Below, in pieces: positions 45,991 to 58,800 of a DNA stretch of 64,000 nucleotides. This DNA is from Caprella mutica (taxonomy: Eukaryota > Arthropoda > Malacostraca > Amphipoda > Caprellidae). Each line of letters opens with the position of its first letter. Positions within the stretch are counted from its first letter, which is position 1. The translations under genes and the position numbers were made by a program. Where the stretch lies: the NCBI GenBank assembly GCA_947561585.1, contig CANNZV010000927.1, positions 1-64,000 on the forward strand, given 5' to 3'. A model generated the notes under the pieces. It had not been told where the DNA came from, searched no databases, and was given only the letters and a program-made list of their open reading frames with translations.

Positions 45991-46672
45991 TAGGGATGAG
46001 TCATTGCACTGTGAGGGATGAGTCACTGCATTATGAGGGATGACTCACTGCACTGTACGGAATGAGTCACTGACAATGCACTTTGTGATCTTGTGAACTG
46101 CACTGTGTGATGGTGTGAACTGCACTGTGTGATGGTGTGAACTGCACTGTGTGATGGTGTGAACTGCGCTGTGTGATGGTGTGAACTGTACTGTGTGATG
46201 GTGTGAACTGCACTGTGTGATGGTGTGAATTGTACTGTGTGATGGTGTGAACTGCACTGTGTGATAGTGTGAATTGTACTGTGTGATGGTGTGAACTGCA
46301 CTGTTTGATAGTGTGAACTGCACTGTGTGATGGTGTGAACTGCACTGTGTGATGGTGTGAACTGTACTGTGTGATGGTGTGAACTGTACTGTGTGATGGT
46401 GTGAACTGCACTGTTTGATAGTGTGAACTGCACTGTGTGATGGTGTGAACTGCACTGTGTGATGGTTTGAACTGTACTGTGTGATGGTGTGAACTGTACT
46501 GTGTGATGGTGTGAACTGCACTGTTTGATAGTGTGAACTGCACTGTGTGATTGTGTTAACTGCACTGTGAGATATGAGTTACTGCATTGTGAGGTATGGG
46601 TCACTGCACTGTGAGGGGTAAGTCAATGCATTGTGAGGGATAGGTCACTGCAGTGTGAAGGATGAGTCCCTG
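45991..46672. repeat. Minisatellite E, 22-bp unit, about 22 core copies
   Basis: The core (46079-46560) consists of ACTGCACTGTGTGATGGTGTGA units with C/T and G/T variants. The edges (45991-46078, 46561-46672) are diverged units of the form GTCACTGCACTGTGAGGGATGA with the same period. Long open frames on the minus strand in all phases come from composition, not coding. Confidence 0.95.
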
Positions 46673-46675
46673 CTA

Positions 46676-46832
46676 CGTTCCTATGTTGATTTGGTATGAA
46701 ATTTTAAGAAATGAGCGAAAAATTGACCTAATCATTGTGAAATTTTGGCTCAAAATTGGCTTACAATCTGTAAGCCTCTTGAACATGGCATGCATGATGA
46801 TGATTACATAATGATAAATCTTGACAGTTTCA
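46676..46832. repeat. Dispersed ~160 bp repeat, copy 2
   Basis: Same orientation as 14166-14327. It follows minisatellite E directly. Confidence 0.75.
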
Positions 46833-47003
46833 CGTACAGTGTGAAAACCCGTATACCCTTCTTTATTAGCCATCGCTTAATTTTCATCAGTCAACCAGGT
46901 TTCAGTAAGTACCAAAACCAGCGGATGATTTACTAAAGAACCAATAACAGAGATAAGAACATCACCATTAACATTGAAGCTTTGTACATTAACACAATTT
47001 CTT

Positions 47004-47120
47004 AAGGATCAAATTCAATTTCATAAGGATCAAATTCAATTTCATAAGGATCAAATCCAATTTCACTTGGATCAAATTGGAATTCACTTGGATCAAATAT
47101 TATTTCATTTGGATCAACTA
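47004..47120. repeat. 21-bp tandem repeat, about 5.5 copies
   Basis: Units of TAAGGATCAAATTCAATTTCA shading into CTTGGATCAAATTGGAATTCA. On the minus strand the period gives a 7-residue repeat (FDPYEIE) in a 61-codon frame; no gene is claimed. Confidence 0.85.
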
Positions 47121-48834
47121 GAACTGTAAATGGTATAGTTATAGTTATACAAGTAGTTATACAATAATTATAGCTAAATGGCTTCAATATTATAATATAT
47201 TTCTCTCATAATGTGAGTAGTTTGAGAGATGAAAAGCACATTTAAAATAATTTAAATTTATAAATTTCTTCAACTTTTTTCAAAATCACATTTCATGTGC
47301 CTTATAAATATTACTAGTGTATCACCTGTCAAAAATGACAGACTGCAATTAAAAAAAAATCAAAATATAATCAATAGGATTTGAAAAATTATTATCCAGT
47401 TTTTTGAGAACATTTGAATCTGTATTTTTATTCCTATTTTTCAATAAATCTGATATTATATTGAAATTTTAACAGGATTTTTTACTATTTCGATTTGTAT
47501 TTGTAGTTAACCGGATTTCCGTTAAACCATGTTATTTTCTGGTACCCTTATTCTCAGTTATTCTGGTTTCTGTTATCCGAAGTTCTAAAAACCTAGCCTT
47601 ATTTTTGTTATCAAAATAATTATTTTAATCATAGAAATATAACGTATTTCATAATATTAAAACACGACATTTCTATTACAAAGGCCGAAAAGTAGGCACA
47701 GTATTATTATTTATCATGATATTATACCATGTGTGAAGATGTGTTCAATTTAAATTTCGAACTCATATTGTAAATCTTCCGTCATCATCTCTTACTTATT
47801 CTTCTTTTAATTCTCATTCTAGAATCCTCTTCATTCATCATACATTTTTCTCTGTCTTTCTCTTAACTCTGTTTTATTATATTCTCTTCAATTTTGTAAT
47901 AAACTTTATCTCGTAGATTTTTTTAACTCATGGATATTCACATTTTGTAGTCAATTTTTGTGGTCGGTTAGATACATAACGAAGTTACGCAATTCGTTTT
48001 TTTATCATTTGATCACAGAGAGATCACGAAATCCAGCAAATTACATGTACAATTATTGTACAATGTACAATATACATGCAATCTGACTGGTCCTAGTTAA
48101 GAAGAATGAATACCTGTAGTTAGAAAAAAACTTTGAATTAAAAGGGAAAAAAATATGTAAACTCTTACCATATGGATATATAAATAATCAAAAAATATCA
48201 ATGGTACTGAGCATGGAGATGACAAATAACAATTAAGATTTACTACGTTAAGAAATAATTCCCCAAATATAATTGGAAAAAGAAATAGCTGAGACCATAG
48301 GAAATTTAATGAGTTAGGATTAGTTAAAGTGAATATCTTATTTAGATACAAGGAAATTTCCAATGCTCATCTATTAGAAGATGTAATTTGACTGTGGTAG
48401 GAAATCAAAAATATGAAAGGAAACTAATAGTTTCCTTTTGGTATGGTAATAAATTGAACACAAAACAGTACATCTGTTTGCTTTAGTATTGCACAAATCG
48501 TTATCATCTTATTGTTCTTTAGTAAAAAAAATCGATTTTTTTTTATGATGAAACCCTCCTAAAGACACTGGATACAAAGAGGAAATGAAAACGAATTTTT
48601 TTGAATTCAAATTATACCCCTTTCTAGTTATTGAATGGGTACAAATGAACACTGTGCTTCAATATTATCTATTCAGACTAGGATAAAGTAGCTCTAAATA
48701 TCCCATCATGGCGACATCCTGGGGATATTGCTTTCAATAAAGCAGACATATGTGCCATGTCATGATGCATGGACAATATCAAATCACAAGACTGATGACA
48801 TGTGAATTGAACTAACATATTTCTGGTATGGAGA
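47121..48834. other. AT-rich intergenic sequence
   Basis: No gene or repeat supported. The 88-codon frame at 48097-48363 (minus) is hydrophobic but has no recognisable motif. Confidence 0.45.
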
Positions 48835-49035
48835 AGGAACTATCGGAGAAAAGTATCAGTGTGATGATGTGCTATCAGAGAAAAGATTCATTGTGATGAT
48901 GTACTATCAGAGAAAAGAGTCACTGTAACGAAGTTTAATTTGAAAAATAATCAGTGTGATGATTTTCAATCAGAGAAATGAGTTACTGTGATGATGAACT
49001 CTCTGAGAAAAGGGTCACTGTGATGATGCTAATTC
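48835..49035. repeat. Degenerate ~33-bp tandem repeat, about 6 copies
   Basis: The phrase TATCAGAGAAAAGAGTCACTG followed by TGATGATG recurs at roughly 33-bp spacing with substitutions and indels. Confidence 0.75.
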
Positions 49036-51015
49036 GAAAAAAATTTGCTAAAATCCTATTTTTTCAAATCATCTGATTTTATAAAATATATCCACACCCA
49101 TTATTCTTTCTAATATTTGGAAATAAGACTGTAAACTATAAGAAATACATTAGATATATCTACCCTTTTCTGTGTTATTTTGAACAATAAATAAAAATAT
49201 AGAACATTTTTGCTTATTTAAATTATTTCTAAAAGCGTACTATTATACGCTTTTCTTAAAAAAACGTTGATATTACAATTACATTATTGGAAACTGCTTT
49301 CAAAATTGATTATACTATTCCTAGATGTTCAAGTTGTGTAATCACTCAATATAATTAGTTAATTTTCCTTTGAATAAAGTCGAAATATCTTTTCTTGATT
49401 TTTAATAAAAATTAACAGAGATGAGTAAAGGCAAATCACTAAACTAGATTATCATCAATCTCAAAAATAAAAAATTTCCGTCCTCGTACTCTTATATGAG
49501 TTCAAATTAAATAGATTATATATCTGATTACGATGGAAGGGAAGAGAAATGATTTAACAACATTTCTTGATTGCAATAACATCGTACAACTGTCAGGATA
49601 ATAAATGAGGTAAAAAAGGTCGGAGATATGAGACTAAATATTTTTTTGTGGCCTTAACATATCACTCATTCATTGCCACAAGACATATTTTGGTCCAAAT
49701 GGTTTCTAAATTTAAGGAAAAGTGCATGTGTAAATGAAATAAGATTTATCAGCCATTTCAGTAGAAAATAGGGGAGAAATTAAGGTGGTTGGTTTTAGGA
49801 GAATATTTATGAACCTCCTCTGATTTTTTATGAAGAACTGTGATAAAATAATGAGACTTGAAAATAAAAATATAAATTCATAGTTTACTATTCATTACAA
49901 ATGACTGAGTTAAAATCTTTTTTATTCACAAAATCATCCAGATTAAATTATAGGTTTTATAAAAGTATCGATTTTCTATTGTTTAACAGAAAATTTATAG
50001 TAATTCTTTCTTCTAGCTTTCTCTTAATTCTCAGACATTTCAATCCAAATTATTATTATTCGGATATATATATATTTTTCACCATCTGGATTTAATTCTA
50101 AAATTCATCAGTATTTTTCATTCTCATTTAACTGTTGTCTAGGTTTGTTATGTTATTTGTAATTTTAGCATATTATTTTTTTTATTAATGATAAGGAGAA
50201 AATGGATTGGTTATTTGAAAAAAGTATCCCGATTTATTTGTTATATGTATTTTTCATTATTTGAAATTTCTATGTTATCCATTGTTCTTGTGTTTTCCGG
50301 ATTTTTTTCATGACCTACTGGAACCCAGATTTGTGATTTTTCAGTTTTCCATTGTTTTCACATTTTTCTTGAAGGAGGTGATTCTTTCATGATATGAAAT
50401 TAATTTGTATTTAAAATTTTATTGGTATATATATTCGAATTATATTCTATCAGTACTTAACCCTCAAACGCCCAAAGCATTTCATACCTAGAAAAATGTT
50501 TATTATCACTATTTATATATGATTATTATTGGGATTTATCAATGTTATTATTCCACTTGCAGAAAACCGAGAATTTATACCTTTTATATAAAATGTTTAT
50601 TATCACTATAAAACTTATCTCATCTATAATGGGTGAATTGGATTCGTTTCATCACGTGCAATAACCTGAATAAAAATTCATTAAAAAACTGAGCAATTAA
50701 TTTTGTACTCATTCGTTCATTTCAGGGAGAAGAATGTCTTAGGTGAGTAATTGAATCGAAATATCAAGGAAAAAAATATTATATTTGTTTATTTCTATTG
50801 TTCCACCAGTGACCGTTTGGAGGTTCCAGGGTTAAGCCATGATGTTTCCAGCTCTATTTATAAAGCCAATTTTACAAATCAATACGTAATGTGTATTTAT
50901 GAATAATTTAAGGTAATTTCCTAACTAATCATTCCCCTACCTGACACACCTCAAGATAATAATTACTGCTGCATGCTCACATTTCCTAGGTCACGATTTG
51001 TTTTCTGTGGTGTGA
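49036..51015. other. AT-rich intergenic sequence
   Basis: No gene supported. The frame at 49901-50095 lacks recognisable motifs. Confidence 0.45.
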
Positions 51016-51288
51016 GATGATGGAGCTGAAGGGTATGGTACTGGCAGATGATGGAATTGAATGATATGGTACTGGCAGATGATGGTGCTGAAGGATATGG
51101 TACTGGCAGATGATGGTGCTGAAGGATATGGTACTGGTAGATGATGGGGTTGAAGGATATGGTACTGGCAGATGATGGGGCTGAAGGTTTATGGTACTGG
51201 CAGATGATGAGGCCAAAGGGTATGGTACCGGCAGATGATGAAGCTGAAGGGTATGGTACCTACAGATCATGTAGCTAAAGGGTAAATA
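51016..51288. repeat. Minisatellite F, 31-bp unit, 9 copies
   Basis: Units of the form GATGATGGTGCTGAAGG followed by ATATGGTACTGGCA. The unit drifts (GGAGCTG, GGAATTG, GGGGTTG, GAGGCCA) along the array. It adjoins the inverted repeat starting near 51290. Confidence 0.85.
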
Positions 51289-51800
51289 ATTTTCGCGCCA
51301 TTTGGCAACTTGCTCAATCTCGAGAACGCGCTGCGCTATTTTAGGATAATTTAAAATGCGCGACAATTTCAAGTGTGTGGATGGCACGTAACGTGTATTA
51401 AGCCTGATCAACAGTGATTGAGTAGATAATCATATCATCATTTCTATATTTAGTCAAAATATGATAGTTGAAGATATATAAAGTATACATATATATAATA
51501 ACTTGGTAATATACTGCCATTGGTAAATTAGCTTGAGTTCGTTACTTAATGGCAACTTGAATGAAACTGGTATATTGACTCCCTTTATTATAAATGTAGA
51601 AATGTCGTGTTTTAAATTAAATTTAAAATTAAGCAAAATTGTCCATAAAATTACATGCGAGAAGTTGCCGTGCAGGATCCAAAAAACGAGAGCATGCACA
51701 TTCTTTAAGATTGCCGTACATTTCTAAGATCATAGAAACACGCAGCGTATTCTCGAGATTGTGCAAATTAGTCAAATTGTGCGGAACAAAAACACGTGAT
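51289..51800. mobile_element. Inverted-repeat element candidate (~510 bp)
   Basis: Left arm GCTCAATCTCGAGAACGCGC and flanking sequence (about 51295-51345) is repeated inverted at about 51735-51785 (CGCAGCGTATTCTCGAGATT). Additional weaker complementarity extends to roughly 100 bp. Ends are not sharply defined and no target duplication was found. Confidence 0.5.
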
Positions 51801-52309
51801 ATATTGTAGTGAATCAACTTAATGCTATGTATTTTGATGCAGTAGAGAATAATTACAGCAACCTAGATATTATAATCCACTATACAATATCATACATTTG
51901 AATACAAATAGACAACGAGAAATGTATGGTGGGAGTGTAAAACATTCAGTAGATTCCACACTTAAAGATGCTAATTACTCTGTTTTGTGTCGTATTTTTC
52001 CATTTACGGAATATTCGTATCACTCCTAATTTGCAGAATCCATATCGGGTAAGTTCCAAGAGAGTATAGCAATTCATCAAAGAGATATACAGATGATATG
52101 GATTTACATTATTTTGATTGCATGTAGTACTCTGATAGCCACTTACTATTTGGGCAAAGATTACTGCCATTTATTCTGCATAGATAGGACTTACATTTTT
52201 ATATGTTATATTTGGCGAGATCTGATGAGATTATGTTAAATTTTTTATATAACACTCCACTACCATAATTTATGGATAATTAATGAAATTATAATAATTG
52301 ATAATAGTT

Positions 52310-52562
52310 ATAACGATCACTCCCAAAATCTAACAAAATGGTACCTGTAAGAGGACCAATCATCCCAGCAAGGTTCATGCAATATGGTTCCATACTTTTT
52401 CAGTTACGAATGACCATGACCTTGACCTTTTACCAGGTCGCTACCAAAATCGTACCAGAAGTTCACTGGCCATTGACCGATCATTTCACTAAATTTCAAA
52501 AAAATTAGTTTTATACTTTTTCAGTTACGCAAGTAACAAGATAATGAATAAATAAATAAATG
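52310..52562 (+). mobile_element. Possible LINE/SINE 3' end with AATA tail
   Basis: The phrase CATACTTTTTCAGTTACG occurs twice (about 52392 and 52515), and the segment ends ATGAATAAATAAATAAATG. A non-coding stretch that stops at a short A-rich tandem tail is typical of RTE-type LINE or SINE ends. No coding sequence remains. Confidence 0.35.
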
Positions 52563-52683
52563 CCGGGTAGAATATGACCTAACGCAAATTTTCGAAGGAA
52601 ATAAGAATTTTTTTGAAAATATATCTTAAGGCCATTTTAACAGTCTATAATCAGATTGAATGTCACTTTGTAATATATGGATA

Positions 52684-53539
52684 TATTAAGAAAAAAGGTT
52701 GAAACTAAAAATTCGAAGGACAATTTAAAAATATAGATATAATTATTTATTCAAAAATTATGATAAATATATACATTTAAAGGGATAATTTGGTTGTCCC
52801 TTATTTGATAGTAATTAGATCCAGACAGGACACTCCAATAGGGTAAGTCGACTATAGACAGGAGCGAACATAGAGTAGAACCACATACGACAGCTAAAAG
52901 GAAAATAACGTCCAATTAGTAAAGATGACAACAATTTGATTTATATAAAAATGAAACTTGTAAAAATATAAATATAGATGAAAACTCATTCTGAGTATAA
53001 ACTTGATTAAATTGCCCTACATTAGGTTAGAACACTCCCTATGCCAATGACCACAAATATTTTCATGGTCACTATTAGCACCACTTACAATCATATGAAT
53101 CGAGACACTGCTTGATAATTGTAGTGAGGTGGCACCAATCCGGCTGATGGCATAGTGGCTCCGCCCCTCCCTCCTCCCGTCTCATCCGACCTCCAATCCG
53201 GGACCCATAAGTGAAGATCAGCCTCCAGGCATCCCTCTAGCTATAACTGCCCCTCCCTCTCGCCGGTTCACTCCATTATTTTGTAGGAGGAGTAGCAAGA
53301 TAATATAGAACTTAGTGGCCGGAGCAACTGTAGACGTTGCGAAGGCGACTGGAAGACTGCTTTTCTTTTCTTCGGGAAAATCTGAGGAAAACTTAGAATA
53401 CCGCCCATTATTTTGTCCTCCCAATCGCTAAACAGCTCTCAACTCAAATGACATAAGAGGTGCGTAAAGCAACTGGGAGTAACCAACATTAATGAGAAAG
53501 CAATTACATCATAATGAGTATCATATATATATTTCAACA
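52684..53539 (-). repeat. Element 3, 3' LTR
   Basis: 856 bp. It contains a GC-rich block (CCGCCCCTCCCTCCTCCCG, near 53160) and an open frame of 68 codons (53218-53424) found in both LTRs, with no known domain. Confidence 0.95.
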
Positions 53540-53858
53540 CTCCCGAGCAGGAGTTTAAATTCTATGACAAATAGAATTTAAACAAAATTGCAAAATTTAG
53601 TGCAAGAAAAAATTTTGCGGCATAGATTAGTATAGAAGTTCAAACTATAAATGAACAAGGGTTGAAAAAAAAAATATATCATAGGAAAGCAAAAGGAAAT
53701 CAAAACACAAAATACAATACAAAATACAAACAAACTAAGCAAAAATATAGAACGCAAACAATAGAAAAGTTATATACAAGTATTTACATTATTCATTTAC
53801 TCCAAACCAAATAAATCTAAGGACCAAATGAAGAACAATCCTAATTTTATTAAAATTT

Positions 53859-56687
53859 CTAGCAGCTGCCTGTAGCAAAGAGATTATTCATCTTCTCCTT
53901 ACAATGAATGGCAGCAGCTCTTCTAGTTCTGTCCTTTGAAGTAACAGTTTCTTCGACACCCACAGTACCAGTCACTAGCTGCTCATGAAGTGTGTCCGTC
54001 AGCAAAGGTATGACTGAACTTACGTGTCTCTTGACCACTTCACGATTTACACCCTTTCGAACATCCACGCAAGTGATTTCGTCAAGGTCGTTCTTAATTA
54101 CTTTTACCACGATAGCCATTTGATAATTAGTAGGTTTAAGCATAGGCTCTTTTAGCAAAACTACATCACCTACATTCAAAGGACTGTGCTTTTTAGGTTT
54201 ATACCTATCTTTAACGTCAGTGGCTTGACTCATTAATTGTGGCAAAAATTGTTCGTGGTACAAAGAACTTAGGTAATTTCGCGCCTTTACTAACTTCGAG
54301 AAATTTCGCCTTATGTGCTCATGTGGACTTTTGTTGATTTCAGACCAATGAGGATCAGACATAGGTTGTACGTTCAAGCTGGGCACAATGTTCATAGATA
54401 CCAAGCTGTAACCCTTTAGTAGAATCTCTGGAGTGATGGGGTAAGGAAAGTATTTGTTATCAGTTTGCCTCAATGCATCCCTAAATGCTATAGGACGACG
54501 ATTCACCAAATGGATAACCTGCGAAATCAGAAATTCAAAATCAGTGTATGACAATATAAGGTTTTTAATTGAACCATATATCAAACGTTTAATCATCTTG
54601 ACACAACTTTCAACCAACGAGCCCAGTTTATTACATCCCTTATAATACTGAATGAATGTCAAAGACTTTACATTATTCTCTGCAAAGAATATTTGAGTTT
54701 GAGCATCTTTAATAAAATCAGTTACAGTAGAAGCAGCAGAAGTTAACTGTGACCCAAGGTCACTGAAAATTCTCTCAGGAATGCCATAAGAAAATACATG
54801 CATTTGGAATGCACGTAAGAAATTATCCACGGACAAATCTCTACATATTTGCAAATTAATAGCGCGCGACCAAATGCATGAAAAAATGAGTAGATACACT
54901 TTCGTCTTAACATTGTTTATATTCACAGAAATAGGACCAATATAATCCAAGAAAACATCACGAAAAGGAATATTAGACGGATCTACTCTGTAATCTCTGT
55001 AGTAACTTTGATTCAAACTAACAGTTCGAGAATTGACGTGACGACAGGTAACGCATTCCTTAAGAGTACGTTTAACTAAAGAAAATATAGAACTAATCCA
55101 GAACTGTTTACGTACTTCCGTAAGTACACGGTATATACCACCATGAAGCAACCGTGAGTGAGTTTCTCTAATAATTAATTTAGAAAGATAGCTGTGTTTC
55201 GACAAGAGAATGGGAAAATCAGATTTGTCACTCCATGACTTAAACTTAGATTTAACCCTTAAGATACCGAATTTGTCTCTGAATACATTTAGCTGTGCTA
55301 CTAATGGGGGCATCGATTTTAACAATTTAGTTTTCTGGTCAAAAAATGCATGAATATCAGCAAAATGTTCGATTTGATCATCACGAATTAAACGAGTCAT
55401 GGCTCTATTTTTCAACTCGTTTTCGTTTTCTATGACACAAGGCTTCGTTATTTTAAGAGAGACTGCCTTCTTAAGATTGTTCACAAATCTCAGAACGAAT
55501 TGGATGACATTGATGCATTTAGAAAATTTAGAAGATCTATTTACATCATACAACCTAGCTATTTTCTGTTCATCTATTTCAGAGACAGATGCAATTGAAT
55601 CTACAGAAACAGAAGTAGAAAAAAAAATTGGTATAGTTACTGACAGGCTTCCTACTTCCATTAAACTTTCCAACTCTCCAAAGGAATGCCCACTCTGAAA
55701 ATTAGTACCCTCTAATAATTTTGACGATACACAACGCGTAACAAAATCAGCTGGGTTCTGTTTACCTTCACAAAAATGAAATCTAACTAAATTTTTATCA
55801 CACAAATCAGATATATTATTCAGACGATTCCTTACAAAGATAGAAAGTTTGTTCATTTTCGCAAACTTAACTGAATGCGAGTTTAGCCAATTCAAAACTA
55901 CCAGGCTATCAGTAAATAAATGCATGTTTACTAATTTGATAGGTTTGACACAGCCATAACCGGACAAATCCTCATACACAGATATTAAAGTTTCTACTCC
56001 AAAATGTAATGCCTGCAATTCCAAGCAAGGAATACTTTTAGTCTTCAGGTTATCAGATATTAATCTATTCTTAGCTTGATAAAAGTAAACATTCTTAGAA
56101 ACCTTGTTAATAATAAATATAACCAAGCCATAAATGTGCAGGGAGCTATCAGTATAAGCTACCAAATCATACTCTTCGTCTCTTCTGCCTACAAACCTCT
56201 GAATAGATTGTACTGGAGATTTGTTAACCTGTTTACAAATATTTTTCCAGTTTCGGATATCATCATTGGAAATCGTCGCATCCCATGTCAGTTCTTTCAT
56301 GCTTTGGAGCTTCTGCATGAATAGTTTTGCTCTGTTCAAAATTGGTAAACATAGTCCAAACGGATCATAATTAGAAGCAATGGTCTTCAAAATTTGACGC
56401 TTAGTTTTAGCGCTATCGTCGAGATATAGTTTGTTTTGAGATAGGGAATCATTTTTGTTATTCCAGTTTATACCAAATAGTTTGGTATTAGGGTCACACT
56501 GCGACTCTGTAGAAGAAATAATATCATGCAATGTGTCATCATTAGAAAAACACTGCTGAATTTCAAATTTAAAGGTGCAAATATAACTGGTAATTGAGAA
56601 AAGGCCCATTGAAATTCCTCTGATGAATTTGCAGTGACTGCACCATTGTCCATATAAAACAGATCCCAGATAGCTTGTTTCAAGCAC
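53859..56687 (-). pseudogene. Element 3 Pol, C-terminal part: RNase H and integrase
   Basis: The uninterrupted frame starts inside RT and is frameshifted relative to the preceding RT segment near 56575; FEIQQCFSNDD marks where homology continues in this frame. RNase H acidic residues follow: D in AYTDSS, E in IPCLELQ, D in LFTDSL and D in QNPADF. Integrase: the finger RETHSRLLHG with CVTC, catalytic D in FLDYIGP, D in FSDLGSQ and E in GSLVESC. A DUF5641-like end contains LNVGDVVLLKE. The natural stop lies 320 bp before the 3' LTR. This is the best-preserved part of the element and aligns with element 1 throughout. Confidence 0.9.
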
Positions 56688-57301
56688 TTTAGTTTATCGG
56701 AATCAGCTTCCGTGTCTAACATCAATATATGGTACAATCCCATCATCAGAAGGAATGGAGAGCACTTTAACCCAAACGGTAACCTATTAAAATAGTAAGC
56801 TACCACAGAAAAATCACCTGCCTCAATATTCCTGAACCATAAAAAACACAATTTCTGTTTATCGGTTTCAGGTACCTCAATTTGCAAAAACGCTTTGACT
56901 AGATCAAACACCAAGAGCTTAGCATCAAATCTCAATTGCTGAAGAGAAACAAAAAGCTTTCGATTTAGGCAAGGTCCAGATAACATAGCATTATTATGAC
57001 TAATCGCTTGATGTTTATCATTCCTCTCCGCTAAATTTGACATGTAAACAATTCTGCACTTTGTGCTTTCTTTATTCATCTTAATAACAGGTTTATGTGG
57101 CATACATGAACATTCATTATTGTCTCTAAACCTATTCAAATCATCCACTTTAGCAATTATTCCCTGCTTTAACTGATTAACGATGACTTCATTCATGAGT
57201 GAGAGAGTTGAAACATCGTTTTGATATTTTTTCAACAAAGATTGCAAAATACTACTAGACAAATTGAAATTTTCCTGCAGAAATGGAGCAGTTTTTTTCA
57301 T
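56468..57301 (-). pseudogene. Element 3 Pol, reverse transcriptase part
   Basis: RT blocks in order: VYMSNLAER, AMLSGPCLN, motif A in VFDLVKAFLQIEVP, LPFGLKCSPF and the active-site motif FYMDNG. The second aspartate of YXDD is replaced by asparagine, as in element 1. The frame enters from the upstream segment through an A7 run (minus strand, 57292-57298) and leaves it by a shift near 56575. Confidence 0.9.
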
Positions 57302-57644
57302 TATAAACTAACGGAAGAATCAATCTTTCTTCGCTTCTCTGAACAGAACTAAGAGTCAACTCAATTAATGATTTGTCCATATTATCGAACATAGAGTCGA
57401 AAATCTCATCCTGATTTATCATTTCAGAATATTTAGCTTCCATTTCCTCAAGATCGCTTTCAATATCGCCATTACAATGAGAATCACAATCTAAAATATG
57501 GCCTACTTTGGCATGACACTTAAGAATGGATTGAATAGGATAATCGTAATTAAATTCACCACCACTATCACTGTCAATTAAATTACTTCCTGAACATAAT
57601 AGTGAATCTACCTCTGAAATTTCATGTTTCAACATTGTGAACAT
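57255..57644 (-). pseudogene. Element 3 protease-RT linker segment
   Basis: An acidic 129-codon frame joins the protease segment (overlap near 57622-57644) to RT (overlap near 57255-57301). Its end, RLILPLVYNE, matches the conserved lead-in to BEL/Pao RT. Both neighbours are in other frames, each offset by +1. Confidence 0.8.
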
Positions 57645-58800
57645 TATTAATCAGGTCTGACAAATTACCAAGCAGTACTGATCCAATTTTAGTGGAAGAG
57701 AATATGCATCTGTCATTCACACCGAATACCATATCATTTACAGGGATAATATTAGCAGAGCCAGAACCCAAGATAAACCCTATGTCAGATATGCTGCTTG
57801 AATCGTCGTTCAAAAATGAATCTGCAAATATGTGGCCTTTTTCTCTGAAAGCTTTAACTACTTTACCTAAATTAGGCAATTTGAGATTTATACTAATATC
57901 GGGTATTGCAATTGCGTTTAGCATTACTATCTTACTATTCAGTTTAAACTTTGCCTCAACAATATGCGTGTTATATATATGATTAGTATTCATTCCACTA
58001 ACATTTACAGTTATATTAGACAAAACTCTAAATTTACATTTCTTAACAAGAGATTCTTTAACAAAGCATTCTGTACAGCCAGAATCTTTTAGACACCGTA
58101 CAGTAACACAGTTTTCGGTTGTTACAGAAAATGTTGGAAGGATAACTCCTCTAGAATGTTCAGAATTTAATGAACCACAATTTGCAGTAAGATTAACATT
58201 CCGAGGCACATTTCCATATCTCGAGTCGACATTCGATTTAGCCAAGCAAAGATAATTGAAGTGATTCTTACTATTACAATTAGAACATCTCCTATAGAAT
58301 CTAAACTTGCAATTATTTGCGGTATGATTTTTACCAGAGCATCGAATACAGCATTGTGAAATTTTAAGTCTCTCTACTTTCTCTTTAGGAGTAATATAAG
58401 TATCGCACTTAAAAATAGGATGATCTTTTGAACATAAGGCACACAGCTTTACTTTAGGTTTAACAGAGTCATTGCTACTGTAAGAGTTCTTTATATTTAC
58501 TGCGTAACCAGTGGCAAACTCGCTCCGTTCAGACGGTTTTCTATTTGAACAAAATTCTACATACCTATTGGCAGCCTCAAATATATTTTCTTGAATCTGA
58601 GCTAAAGTAGGGTTATTACTATTAACAATATGTACAAACTGAAGCCTCAAATTTTCTGGCATAGAATTCCATACGAAAAATAATAGTATGGAATCAACAT
58701 CATTTTCAAGTTTGTTGAAGGTAGAAGTTATTGTCCTCATCTCTCCTATAAAAGTATAAATATCTTTAGGACCATCTACCGATAAATCTACTAATCTTAA
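57622..58800 (-). pseudogene. Element 3 Gag C-terminus (zinc knuckles) and protease
   Basis: Gag-like sequence is followed by three Cys/His clusters: CALCSKDHPIFKC, CCIRCSGKNHTANNC and CSNCNSKNHFNYLC, the knuckles that bind RNA. The retropepsin-type active site is LKDSGCTECFV. This region is precisely what element 1 lacks. The frame starts before the first Met (58740) and continues from the Gag N-terminal segment through a +1 shift near 58800. Confidence 0.9.

Noticed and set aside
46023..46604. Three overlapping His/Ser/Thr-rich open frames of 158-193 codons
   Set aside because: All three phases of minisatellite E are open at once, the mark of a repeat without stops rather than coding.
47002..47187. 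A small acidic repeat protein (FDPYEIE)
   Set aside because: It is the translation of a 21-bp tandem repeat with no support outside the array.
53218..53424. A 68-codon frame repeated at 60190-60396
   Set aside because: It lies in both LTRs of element 3 and is duplicated only because LTRs are; no domain or conservation beyond that.
57288..57301. A_AAA_AAC slippery heptamer between two element 3 segments, suggesting programmed -1 frameshifting
   Set aside because: The upstream frame reads the heptamer in the right phase, but the downstream RT is in the +1 frame, so a -1 shift would miss it. A single-base indel in the A run is simpler.
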